Shown here piece after piece: positions 1 to 6,616 of a DNA stretch of 10,497 nucleotides. The stretch comes from Polaromonas sp. (lineage in GTDB: Bacteria; Pseudomonadota; Gammaproteobacteria; Burkholderiales; Burkholderiaceae_C). The DNA lies in assembly GCA_013205645.1 (NCBI GenBank), contig JABMMH010000121.1:1-10497 (forward strand). The letters are read 5' to 3'. Both the position numbers and the translations under genes were made by a program. Below the pieces are notes generated by a model. That model worked only from the letters and a program-made list of their open reading frames with translations, did no database searches and was not told the DNA's origin. Position 1 is the stretch's first letter. Every line of letters starts with the position of its first letter.

Positions 1-251
1 AGGCCTGCGACGACACGAATATTTTCATCACGCCGGGGTTTGAGTTCCGCGTGGTCGACCTGCTGCTGACCAATTTTCATTTGCCCAAAAGCACCTTGAT
101 GATGTTGGTCAGCGCTTTTTCGGGTTACGAGCACATCATGGCGCTGTACCAGCACGCCATTGAGGCGCGTTACCGCTTTTTCAGTTACGGCGACGCCATG
201 TTGCTGCAACGCCGCCTCGCCTCAGAGACTGAGACAATCGCCACATGCTGA
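1..251 (+). CDS. queA: QueA, S-adenosylmethionine:tRNA ribosyltransferase-isomerase (3' end only)
   Basis: This is the C-terminal 82 or so residues of QueA, which transfers and isomerises the ribosyl part of SAM onto preQ1 in tRNA anticodons to make epoxyqueuosine. The gene enters from outside the window, read in the frame of base 3. The stretch DTNIFITPGFEFRVVD, followed by LLLTNFHLPKSTLMML, SGYEHI and YRFFSYGDAMLL, is the highly conserved end of the family. About 13 residues follow the usual GDAMLL end, a short tail that is not unusual. The TGA stop at 249-251 lies inside the next gene: tgt starts at 245, a 7-nt overlap, so the two are almost certainly co-transcribed and translationally coupled. 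Identity is clear; only the 5' part is missing, cut by the window edge and not by mutation. Confidence 0.97.
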   Translation, partial: ACDDTNIFITPGFEFRVVDLLLTNFHLPKSTLMMLVSAFSGYEHIMALYQHAIEARYRFFSYGDAMLLQRRLASETETIATC

Positions 252-1396
252 ATTTTGAAGTCTTAAAAACCGACCCCGCCGATGGTGCGTACCTAGGCTC
301 GTTCGCGCGCCGCGGCACACTGACCCTGAACCATGGCGTGGTACAAACCCCCATTTTCATGCCGGTCGGCACTTACGGCACCGTCAAAGGCGTGATGCCG
401 CAGTCGCTGCACGAGATGGGCGCACAGATTATTTTGGGCAACACCTTCCATTTGTGGATGCGCCCCGGCCTCGACGTCATTGAGCAATTCGGCGGCCTGC
501 ACCGCTTCGAAAGCTGGCACAAACCGATACTCACCGACAGCGGTGGTTTTCAGGTCTGGTCGCTTGGCGAGATGCGGAAAATCTCGGAAGAAGGCGTCAA
601 GTTCGCCTCACCCGTCAACGGCGACAAGCTGTTTTTGACGCCTGAAATCTCGATGCAAATTCAGACCCTGCTGAACAGCGACATCGTCATGCAGTTCGAC
701 GAATGCACGCCTTACGACACCAAGGGTCACATCACCACCGAGCACGAAGCACGCCTGTCGATGGAACTCAGCCGTCGCTGGGCCAGCCGCTGCGTCAGTG
801 AATTCGACCGGCTTGAAAATCCGAACGCGCTGTTTGGCATCGTGCAGGGCGGCATGTTTGAAAACCTGCGGCAAGAATCGCTGGACGCTTTGGTCGAACT
901 CGACTTGCCGGGCTACGCTGTTGGCGGCGTCAGTGTGGGTGAGCCGAAGGAAGAAATGCAGCGCATCATGGCGCACACACCGCACCGCTTGCCGGAGAAT
1001 AAACCGCGTTACCTGATGGGTGTCGGCACGCCAGAAGACTTGGTGGAAGGCGTCGCAGCCGGCGTTGACATGTTCGACTGCGTGATGCCGACCCGCAACG
1101 CCCGCAACGGCCACATGTTCACGCGCTTTGGCGACTTGAAAATCCGCAATGCGCGCTACAAGGCTGACGAACAACCGGTTGATGCCACCTGCAGCTGCTA
1201 CACCTGCCAAAATTTTTCACGCGCTTATTTGCACCACTTAGACCGTTGCGGCGAAATGCTGGGCCCGATGCTGAACAGCATCCACAACCTGCACTACTAC
1301 CTGAACCTGATGACCGAAGTCCGCAGCGCACTCGACGAAGGCAGCTTCGGTGCCTTCGTGCTGCAGTTCAAGGTCGACCGCTCACGGGGAATCTGA
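245..1396 (+). CDS. tgt: Tgt, queuine/preQ1 tRNA-guanine transglycosylase
   Basis: This 383-residue protein has the usual length for bacterial Tgt. It swaps the guanine at position 34 of Asp, Asn, His and Tyr tRNAs for preQ1, one step before QueA, in the cytoplasm. Residues 97-103 (TDSGGFQ) carry the general acid/base Asp98. The segment around 275-283 (DMFDCVMPT) carries the nucleophile Asp278, matching the Zymomonas enzyme's Asp280 by motif. The structural zinc site is Cys316, Cys318, Cys321 (CxCxxC) and His347. The substrate-recognition segment GIVQGG (198-203) and the GGVSVGEP loop (227-234) are present. The ATG at 245 gives the full-length N-terminus and overlaps the queA stop; only a weak purine-rich stretch precedes it, consistent with translation coupled to queA. 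Nothing looks damaged. It ends 23 nt from the convergent minus-strand gene with no clear terminator between. Confidence 0.98.
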   Translation: MLNFEVLKTDPADGAYLGSFARRGTLTLNHGVVQTPIFMPVGTYGTVKGVMPQSLHEMGAQIILGNTFHLWMRPGLDVIEQFGGLHRFESWHKPILTDSGGFQVWSLGEMRKISEEGVKFASPVNGDKLFLTPEISMQIQTLLNSDIVMQFDECTPYDTKGHITTEHEARLSMELSRRWASRCVSEFDRLENPNALFGIVQGGMFENLRQESLDALVELDLPGYAVGGVSVGEPKEEMQRIMAHTPHRLPENKPRYLMGVGTPEDLVEGVAAGVDMFDCVMPTRNARNGHMFTRFGDLKIRNARYKADEQPVDATCSCYTCQNFSRAYLHHLDRCGEMLGPMLNSIHNLHYYLNLMTEVRSALDEGSFGAFVLQFKVDRSRGI

Positions 1397-1419
1397 GCGG
1401 TATTTGACCTTTTAGCGAA

Positions 1420-2280
1420 TCACACCGCAGGCTGCGGCTCCGCAGCTGCCGCGATTTCGCGAGTCAGCTCTTTTCTGTAGCGATTCAGGTCCTGCACGGT
1501 TTTGAATTTTTGCTCCAAGAGCAAGCTCATGTTGTGCAGAATGCGGTCAACCACTTTGGTTTCCCACTCGGTGTCAAACTTGATTTGCGTGTCCAGCCAA
1601 TGCTCTAACCACGCTGGGTCGGGCAAGCGTGACTGCACGGTGTCGCGCGGAAACAGCGCCTTGTTGACATGCAAATTGGTCGGGTGCAGGGCTTGCGCGG
1701 TGCGGCGGGCGCTGGCCATCAGCACGCCGACCTTGCTGAAAGCGGCCTTCGCCTCGATGCCTGATTTGTTGATCGCGCGCTTCATGTAACGCAAATAAGC
1801 GCCGCCGTGGCGCGCTTCATCTTGGCTGAGCTGGGTGTAGATTTGCTTGATGACCGGCTCGGTGTGCCAATCGCTGGCGCAGCGGTACCAATGGTTCAGG
1901 CGAATCTCGCCGCAAAAATGCAACATCAGGGTTTCAAGCGGCGGCGCCGGCTCAAACTCAAAACGCACTTCGTGCAGTTCTTCTTCAGTCGGCACCAGCT
2001 CCGGCCGGTAGCGGCGCAGGTATTCCATCAACACCAAGGAGTGCTTTTGCTCTTCGAAAAACCAAATCGACATGAAGGCGGAAAAGTCGCTGTCGTCCTT
2101 GTTGTCACGCAAGAACATTTCGGTCGCTGGCAAGGCCGCCCACTCGGTGATGGCGTTCATCTTGATGGTTTGCGCCTGCTCTTCGGAGAGCTGGGACGCA
2201 TCGAAGCTGGCCCAAGGAATATCCTTGTCCATGTCCCAACGGACGGCTTCTAGTTGTTTGAACAATTCTGGGTAAAGCAT
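1420..2280 (-). CDS. Ferritin-like / acyl-ACP-desaturase-like di-iron protein
   Basis: This 286-residue, probably cytoplasmic, helical protein carries the ligand pattern of carboxylate-bridged di-iron four-helix-bundle enzymes (ferritin/R2/stearoyl-ACP desaturase superfamily): Glu46 (ITEW), Glu77 and His80 (EEQKH), Glu125 (CGEI), Glu155 and His158 (DEARH). The spacing of 31, 45 and 30 residues between helices is close to the pattern I recall for plant acyl-ACP desaturases. A GAGGA ribosome site (plus-strand 2287-2291) lies 6 nt before the ATG, which fixes the start. Its substrate cannot be read from the sequence. Desaturation or hydroxylation of an acyl chain is one option, and an iron- or peroxide-handling ferritin-like role another. 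It is transcribed away from the gpx and lipid cluster and shares its upstream region with gpx. The di-iron fold is well supported; the function is open. Confidence 0.85.
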   Translation of the reverse strand: MLYPELFKQLEAVRWDMDKDIPWASFDASQLSEEQAQTIKMNAITEWAALPATEMFLRDNKDDSDFSAFMSIWFFEEQKHSLVLMEYLRRYRPELVPTEEELHEVRFEFEPAPPLETLMLHFCGEIRLNHWYRCASDWHTEPVIKQIYTQLSQDEARHGGAYLRYMKRAINKSGIEAKAAFSKVGVLMASARRTAQALHPTNLHVNKALFPRDTVQSRLPDPAWLEHWLDTQIKFDTEWETKVVDRILHNMSLLLEQKFKTVQDLNRYRKELTREIAAAAEPQPAV

Positions 2281-2317
2281 AAGTAGTCCTCATGCGGCAG
2301 GGCCGCTTTAATTGCGG

Positions 2318-2323
2318 ATTTTA
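2318..2323 (-). promoter_or_regulatory. Candidate -10 box for the di-iron protein gene
   Basis: On the minus strand this reads TAAAAT, five of six matches to the sigma-70 -10 consensus. It lies about 38 nt upstream of the ATG and would leave a leader of about 30 nt containing the GAGGA ribosome site. No good -35 hexamer exists at 16-18 nt. Instead that space is filled by the 23-bp palindrome, suggesting control by a DNA-binding protein. This is inference from sequence only. Confidence 0.35.
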
Positions 2324-2327
2324 GGCT

Positions 2328-2350
2328 CGGATGAAGATGATCTTCATCCG
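2328..2350. promoter_or_regulatory. Perfect 23-bp palindrome, probable operator
   Basis: Two exact 11-bp inverted arms (CGGATGAAGAT and ATCTTCATCCG) flank a single central G at 2339. The element lies between the divergent di-iron gene and gpx, 48-70 nt before the first start and 110-132 nt before the second. It covers the spacer and -35 zone of the candidate minus-strand promoter. There is no T-run on either side, so an intrinsic terminator is unlikely. A homodimeric regulator site is the simplest reading. The bound protein is unknown and none is encoded here. As RNA it could also fold into a 9-bp stem with a 5-nt loop. Confidence 0.6.
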
Positions 2351-2392
2351 GCTGAGTCAAGTCCATCCCAAGCTTAGGCCATCGCGCGTTTG

Positions 2393-2422
2393 TTGGTTAT
2401 ATAGTTGATGCCTGTTTATCAA
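2393..2422 (+). promoter_or_regulatory. Weak candidate gpx promoter with overlapping inverted repeat
   Basis: TTGGTT (2393-2398) and TATCAA (2417-2422) are separated by 18 nt and match the sigma-70 consensus at only about 7 of 12 positions. Overlapping it is TTGAT-N8-ATCAA (2405-2422), and just downstream is the 10-bp palindrome GAACGCGTTC (2428-2437). A transcript from here would have a leader of about 30 nt. The region is AT-rich compared with the flanking genes, which supports a promoter in this area, but the exact boxes are uncertain. Confidence 0.25.
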
Positions 2423-2459
2423 TGTATGAACGCGTTCAAGCTCGAACGATGGTGCAAGC

Positions 2460-3056
2460 ATGCAAAATCCAAAAAAATCTTCGATTTTCTTCTCCCTTGT
2501 CTTAACTGTGTCTTGGCTTTTCTTAGCTGGCACGGCACAAGCGCAAAGCCCGGCCGCAGCCCCTGCCGCACAGGCTTGTCCGGCCTTGTTGCAACAAAGC
2601 TTTTTACGCTTGCAGGACGAAAAACCACAGGAACTTTGCCAATACAGCGGCAAGGTCTTGCTGGTCGTCAACACGGCCAGCTTTTGCGGCTTCACCACCC
2701 AATACACCGGACTGGAAGCGCTCCACGCCAAATACAAAGACCGGGGTCTGGTCGTGCTGGGGTTTCCGTCCAACGATTTTTCGCAGGAGTCTGGCAGCAA
2801 CAAGGAAATCGCCGCTTTTTGCGAAAACACCTTCAACGTGAAATTCCCGATGTTCGTCAAGTCTTCGGTCTCGGGCCGCACGGCCAACCCGCTGTTCAAG
2901 CAACTGGCTAGCACCAGCGGCACACCGCCGCGCTGGAACTTCTACAAGTACTTGGTCGGTCGCGATGGCGTCAAGGTCAACGCCTTCAACTCGACTGTTG
3001 AGCCGCAGGATCCGCGCTTTGTCAAAGCTTTGGAAACCATGCTGTCAACAAAATAA
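2460..3056 (+). CDS. Exported Cys-type glutathione peroxidase homologue
   Basis: This 198-residue protein is a glutathione/thioredoxin peroxidase-family enzyme that reduces hydrogen or lipid peroxides. Residues 1-29 form a Sec signal peptide: KK in the n-region, a hydrophobic stretch around 9-24 and an AQA-Q cleavage site near 28/29. The mature protein should therefore be periplasmic. The peroxidatic cysteine is Cys76 (NTASFCGFT). Other tetrad residues are Gln109 and Trp159-Asn160 (RWNFYKYL). Cys121 (FCENTF) aligns with the resolving cysteine of thioredoxin-dependent members. The usual FPCNQF motif reads FPSNDF here (residues 102-107), so the extra cysteine is absent. The ATG at 2460 gives an intact signal peptide, though its ribosome site is weak. 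It lies 76 nt before the FAD oxidoreductase gene on the same strand with no clear terminator between. A glutathione peroxidase gene is among the singlet-oxygen regulon members described in Rhodobacter, which suits this neighbourhood. Confidence 0.93.
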   Translation: MQNPKKSSIFFSLVLTVSWLFLAGTAQAQSPAAAPAAQACPALLQQSFLRLQDEKPQELCQYSGKVLLVVNTASFCGFTTQYTGLEALHAKYKDRGLVVLGFPSNDFSQESGSNKEIAAFCENTFNVKFPMFVKSSVSGRTANPLFKQLASTSGTPPRWNFYKYLVGRDGVKVNAFNSTVEPQDPRFVKALETMLSTK

Positions 3057-3074
3057 ATACCAATCAGTCATAAT
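3045..3074 (+). promoter_or_regulatory. Candidate sigma-70 promoter for the lipid cluster
   Basis: TCAACA (3045-3050) and CATAAT (3069-3074) are separated by 18 nt and match the consensus at 4/6 and 5/6 positions. The -35 box would overlap the end of gpx. A small inverted repeat, CAGTC-N7-GACTG (3065-3081), surrounds the -10 box. The 76-nt gap is AT-rich compared with the genes. Read-through from gpx is an equally possible source of transcription. Confidence 0.3.
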
Positions 3075-3132
3075 AAGACTGGAAAGTAAATCCATCGATT
3101 TCAAACCTTAACGCCCAATCCAGAGGTGCCCG

Positions 3133-4551
3133 ATGAGCTCAGCCACGTTAACGACACATCTGTCAACCACCCGGCCGCGGGTGGCCATCATCGGTTCTGG
3201 GATTTCGGGTTTGGCAGCGGCGCATCGGCTAGCCGGTGCGGCTGACATCACCTTGTTTGAAGCCGGCGATTACTTTGGCGGCCACACGCACACCGTCGAC
3301 GTCACTCTGCCGGGGAAAAGCGGCCCTGTCACGCACGGCGTTGACACCGGCTTTCTGGTCTTCAATGAGCACACGTATCCGCAGCTGATCAAGCTCTTTG
3401 CAGAATTAGGCGTCGTCACAGCCAAATCGGAGATGTCGTTTTCGGTCAAGGTGCCGGCTTCCAGTCGCGCCAGCCAGAAACGCCAACACGGCGCGCTGGA
3501 GTGGAGCGGCTCCAGCCTGAACAGCGTGTTTGCGCAACGCGGCAACTTGCTGAACTGGCGATTTTTGCGCATGCTGCGCGACATCCTGCGCTTCAATCAA
3601 CGCTGCACCGCACTGGCCGAATCCGGCGCAGAAGCTGCCATGCAGCAACCGCTGGCCGACTTCCTGAAACAAGAAAAGTTTTCAGACGAATTCCGCGACT
3701 GGTATTTCCTGCCCATGATGGGTTGCATCTGGTCTTGCCCTACAGACCAGATGCTGCAGTTTCCGGTGGCCACCATGATCCGCTTTTGCCACAACCACGG
3801 CCTGCTGCAAGTGGCAGACCGACCCCAGTGGTGGACGGTAGCGGGCGGTGCGCGTCATTACGTTGACAAGATCGTTGCCAACATCGCCGACAAGCGACTC
3901 TCAACGCGCGTGCATGCCATCAAGCGTGATGCTGGCGGCGTGCGCGTCTTCAGCGGTGGTCTGGGTTCGCACCAAGTTGAAACCTTTGACAAGGTGATTC
4001 TCGCCACGCATTCAGACCAGGCGCTGGCGCTGCTGGCGGAGCCAAGCGCCGCTGAGCAAGCAGTGCTAAGCGCTATTCGCTACCAGCCTAACCGCGCCGT
4101 GCTGCACACCGACACCAAGGTCTTGCCAAAGCGCCCGCTGGCCTGGGCCGCCTGGAACTACGAACGCGCGTCCGAGACGCAGCGCGAGTCAGCGCAAGTT
4201 TGTCTGCACTACCTGCTCAACCTGCTGCAGCCGCTGCCGTTTGAACAAGCGGTGATCGTTTCGCTGAACCCGGTGGCAGGCATTGACGAAGACGCCATTC
4301 TGGGCAGCTACAACTATTCGCACCCGGTGTTTGACCTCGCCGCCATCCGCGCGCAAAAAGAACTGCCCGCTCTCCAAGGCCAGCAGCACACCTATTTTTG
4401 CGGTGCTTGGACGGGCTACGGATTTCATGAAGACGGCCTCAAGTCGGGCCTGCACGCGGCCAAGGAACTGCTGCAAGACATAACGCTGGAAAGCGCGCGT
4501 GCAGCCGAACTGGCTGAGACTTCGCGGGCAGAAGAATGGCTGACTGCATGA
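3133..4551 (+). CDS. FAD-dependent oxidoreductase (amine-oxidase-like, COG2907-type)
   Basis: This 472-residue flavoprotein starts with a Rossmann FAD-binding motif at residues 17-26 (VAIIGSGISG, GxGxxG). The ribose-binding acid follows at Glu43 (LFEAG), then GGHTHT (49-54). The C-terminus has the second FAD contact, CGAWTGYGFHEDGLKSG, typical of the flavin amine oxidase/phytoene-desaturase-like fold. An AGAGG ribosome site (3122-3126) lies 6 nt before the ATG. Proteins of this family sit beside DUF1365 and CFA-like genes in many proteobacteria. In the furan fatty acid pathway the later steps are a desaturation of the methylated acyl chain (UfaD) and insertion of oxygen from O2 (UfaO). A flavoenzyme could do either, and I cannot tell which from the sequence. 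It is the first gene of the cluster, and its TGA overlaps the next start as ATGA. Family call firm, reaction inferred. Confidence 0.9.
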   Translation: MSSATLTTHLSTTRPRVAIIGSGISGLAAAHRLAGAADITLFEAGDYFGGHTHTVDVTLPGKSGPVTHGVDTGFLVFNEHTYPQLIKLFAELGVVTAKSEMSFSVKVPASSRASQKRQHGALEWSGSSLNSVFAQRGNLLNWRFLRMLRDILRFNQRCTALAESGAEAAMQQPLADFLKQEKFSDEFRDWYFLPMMGCIWSCPTDQMLQFPVATMIRFCHNHGLLQVADRPQWWTVAGGARHYVDKIVANIADKRLSTRVHAIKRDAGGVRVFSGGLGSHQVETFDKVILATHSDQALALLAEPSAAEQAVLSAIRYQPNRAVLHTDTKVLPKRPLAWAAWNYERASETQRESAQVCLHYLLNLLQPLPFEQAVIVSLNPVAGIDEDAILGSYNYSHPVFDLAAIRAQKELPALQGQQHTYFCGAWTGYGFHEDGLKSGLHAAKELLQDITLESARAAELAETSRAEEWLTA

Positions 4552-5321
4552 ACATGCCAGCGGCCAGCAACCAAGCCCTGATCGGCTTTGGTGAAGTGCG
4601 TCACACTCGGCTCAAGCCAGCGCAGCACGCCTTCAATTACCCGACTTATTTTTTGATGTTGCCGCTGCGTTCCATGCAGCGCCATGGCCCTGGTGCGCTG
4701 GCGCGCAATCGCCGAGCAGCGCTTAGTTTTCATGACCGCGACCACGGCGACGGCAGCCTTGATTGCCTGCGCTGGCTCGACGCCTTGCTGCAAGCCGAAG
4801 GCATCGCCGATGCGCAAGGTGAAGTCTGGCTGCACACCTACCCGCGCGTCTTTGGCTTCACCTTCAAACCGGTGAGCTTTTGGTATTGCCACACCACAGA
4901 AGGCACATTGCGCGCCATCGTGGTGGAGGTCAACAACACCTTCGGCGAGCGCCACTGCTATTTGCTGGACTCACCGCGCTACGGCCAAGAACTGTGCGCT
5001 GACAAAGTTTTTCACGTCTCGCCCTTTTGCGAAGTTGAAGGCAGTTACCGCTTTCGTTTCATGCGCAGCCTGCACGCCGGTATTGACCGCACAGTGGCCC
5101 GCATCGACCATGACGACGCCACCGGCCCGCTGCTGCAAACCAGCGTGGCCGGCACACTGGAAATCGTCAATCCCGCCAGCTTGCGCAAAGCCTTGTGGCG
5201 CTACCCGGCCATGACCTTTGGCGTGGTCGGGCGCATTCACTGGCAAGCCTTGAAACTCTTTTTAAAACGCGTCCCTTTTGTCTCCAAACCCAAGCCTCCA
5301 GAGCTTTTCGTGACACGATGA
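4548..5321 (+). CDS. DUF1365 family protein
   Basis: This 257-residue protein has the DUF1365 hallmarks: FNYPTYF (29-35), HDRDHGDG (62-69), GFTFKPVSFWYC (103-114), EVNNTFGERHCY (127-138) and KVFHVSPFC (153-161). No signal peptide is visible; a hydrophobic patch near 218-240 might associate with membrane. The biochemical role of DUF1365 is not established to my knowledge. In Rhodobacter, homologues next to CFA-like genes have been linked to the singlet-oxygen response. Two in-frame starts are possible, ATG 4536 and ATG 4548. I chose 4548 because it makes an ATGA overlap with the stop of the preceding gene, the same junction seen downstream; starting at 4536 would add four residues. It ends in another ATGA overlap with the methyltransferase gene, pointing to coupled synthesis and a shared pathway. 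Confidence 0.9.
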   Translation: MNMPAASNQALIGFGEVRHTRLKPAQHAFNYPTYFLMLPLRSMQRHGPGALARNRRAALSFHDRDHGDGSLDCLRWLDALLQAEGIADAQGEVWLHTYPRVFGFTFKPVSFWYCHTTEGTLRAIVVEVNNTFGERHCYLLDSPRYGQELCADKVFHVSPFCEVEGSYRFRFMRSLHAGIDRTVARIDHDDATGPLLQTSVAGTLEIVNPASLRKALWRYPAMTFGVVGRIHWQALKLFLKRVPFVSKPKPPELFVTR

Positions 5322-6616
5322 ATTCAACTCAATCTTCTGCCTCAGCGGTTGCCCGCATCAACAACGCCTTGCTGCCCTTGCCGGCTGGTGCACCAGCGGC
5401 TGCACGCTCAGCCTTCAAGCTGCTGTCGCGCCTGAAGCACGGCACGCTCACACTGCAATTGCCTGACGGCAGCACGCAACGCTTTGGCTCAGGCGGCGCT
5501 CCCATGGCCAGCTTGCGGCTGAACAACTGGAACGTCTGCAGCGCCGCGCTACGCTCTGGCGACATCGGTTTTGCCGAAAGCTACATTGCCGGCGACTGGA
5601 CCACGCCACACCTGACCGAGCTATTGCAGGTACTGGTCATCAACCGCAAAGAAGTCGAAGACATCATCTACGGTACATGGCTGGGCCGGCTGGTCTATCG
5701 CTGCAAGCATTTGCTGAACCGCAACACCAAGGCGAATAGTCAGAAGAACATTCACGCGCATTACGACCTTGGCAACGCCTTTTATGAGCTTTGGCTTGAC
5801 GGCACGATGAACTACTCGTCGGCTATTTTTGAAACGTCTGAGACGTCGATGTCAGAAGCGCAGAACGCCAAAGTGCGCCGCGCCTTGGACATGGTGAAGC
5901 TGCAAGCCGGCGACCGCGTGCTGGAGATCGGTTGCGGCTGGGGCGCCTTGGCCGAGATGGCGACCACCGAATTTGGCGCCTCTATCGTCGGCGTGACGCT
6001 CAGCACCGAACAGTTGCAATGGGCCCAAGCACGCATGACGCGTGCCGGCATCGCGGCGCATGACGAAGTGGTCGAGGCACCAAATGCCAGCCGAGTCACG
6101 CACGACCTGCGCCTGCAGGACTACCGCGACATTGGCGTCAACCACGAAGCCGATCGCAGCTTCGACGCGATTTGCTCGATCGAGATGATCGAAGCCGTCG
6201 GCCGCGAATACTGGCCGACTTACTTCGCCACGGTGGCCCGCTTGCTGAAACCCGGCGGCCATGCCTGCATTCAGAGCATCGTCATTGCCGACGAACTCTA
6301 CGAACGCTACATCGGCTCGACCGACTTCATTCAGCAATATATTTTTCCCGGCGGCTGCCTGCCGTCGCCGGCCATTTTCAAAGCGCAAGCAGAAGCGGCC
6401 GGACTTGAAGTGGTCGATGAGTTTTCATTTGGTCTGGATTACGCGCGCACGCTCAAGCTGTGGCGCGACGCGTTTCTGGCGCAAGAGTCACGGGTGCTTC
6501 AACTCGGGTTTGACAAAAGGTTCATGCGCATATGGGAGTTCTATCTGGCCTACTGCGAAGCGGCCTTCTCACAGGCCAACACCGACGTGGTGCAGTACAC
6601 GCTGCGCAAACGTTGA
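5318..6616 (+). CDS. CFA-synthase-like SAM-dependent fatty acid methyltransferase (UfaM-like candidate)
   Basis: This 432-residue member of the cyclopropane-fatty-acid-synthase family methylates an unsaturated acyl chain in phospholipid using SAM. The SAM motif is VLEIGCGWG (201-209). Other family motifs are HYDLGN (148-153), LQDYRD (266-271), YIFPGGCLPS (341-350) and the LDYARTL segment (373-379). Aligned by eye with E. coli Cfa, the bicarbonate-pocket residues map as Cys139 to Ser168, Glu239 to Glu292, His266 to Gln319, Ile268 to Ile321 and Tyr317 to Tyr375. Two of five are therefore changed, and His240 is Ala293. It has an N-terminal extension of about 28 residues compared with E. coli Cfa. 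The start is the ATG at 5318, overlapping the previous stop as ATGA; an earlier in-frame start at 5195 would lie deep in the DUF1365 gene. The context favours methyl-branched or furan fatty acid synthesis, but plain cyclopropanation is not excluded. Confidence 0.92.
   Translation: MNSTQSSASAVARINNALLPLPAGAPAAARSAFKLLSRLKHGTLTLQLPDGSTQRFGSGGAPMASLRLNNWNVCSAALRSGDIGFAESYIAGDWTTPHLTELLQVLVINRKEVEDIIYGTWLGRLVYRCKHLLNRNTKANSQKNIHAHYDLGNAFYELWLDGTMNYSSAIFETSETSMSEAQNAKVRRALDMVKLQAGDRVLEIGCGWGALAEMATTEFGASIVGVTLSTEQLQWAQARMTRAGIAAHDEVVEAPNASRVTHDLRLQDYRDIGVNHEADRSFDAICSIEMIEAVGREYWPTYFATVARLLKPGGHACIQSIVIADELYERYIGSTDFIQQYIFPGGCLPSPAIFKAQAEAAGLEVVDEFSFGLDYARTLKLWRDAFLAQESRVLQLGFDKRFMRIWEFYLAYCEAAFSQANTDVVQYTLRKR

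Noticed and set aside
608..1210. A 200-codon minus-strand open frame opposite tgt.
   Set aside because: It lies entirely inside the conserved tgt gene, has a composition typical of an antisense shadow and no recognisable domain or ribosome site.
1431..1446. GCTGCG-GCTC-CGCAGC hairpin near the 3' end of the di-iron protein gene as a possible terminator.
   Set aside because: It lies within the coding sequence for the Ala-rich C-terminus and no T-run follows on either strand.
2405..2422. TTGAT/ATCAA as an FNR/Anr box.
   Set aside because: FNR sites have a 4-nt spacer; here the half-sites are 8 nt apart.
2405..2911. A 168-codon plus-strand open frame overlapping gpx in another frame.
   Set aside because: It is a frame shadow of the peroxidase gene, with an Arg/Gly-rich unstructured translation.
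3074..3078. TAAGA as a -10 element of an RpoE/ChrR-type promoter for the cluster.
   Set aside because: No TGATC-like -35 sequence occurs at 16-19 nt upstream, so a five-base match alone is not evidence.
3065..3081. CAGTC-N7-GACTG as a terminator after gpx.
   Set aside because: The stem is only 5 bp and no T-run follows; it overlaps the candidate promoter instead.
5195..5317. An N-terminal extension of the CFA-like protein starting at 5195.
   Set aside because: It would overlap the conserved DUF1365 coding sequence by over 120 nt; the ATG at 5318 forms the standard ATGA overlap and gives a normal family length.
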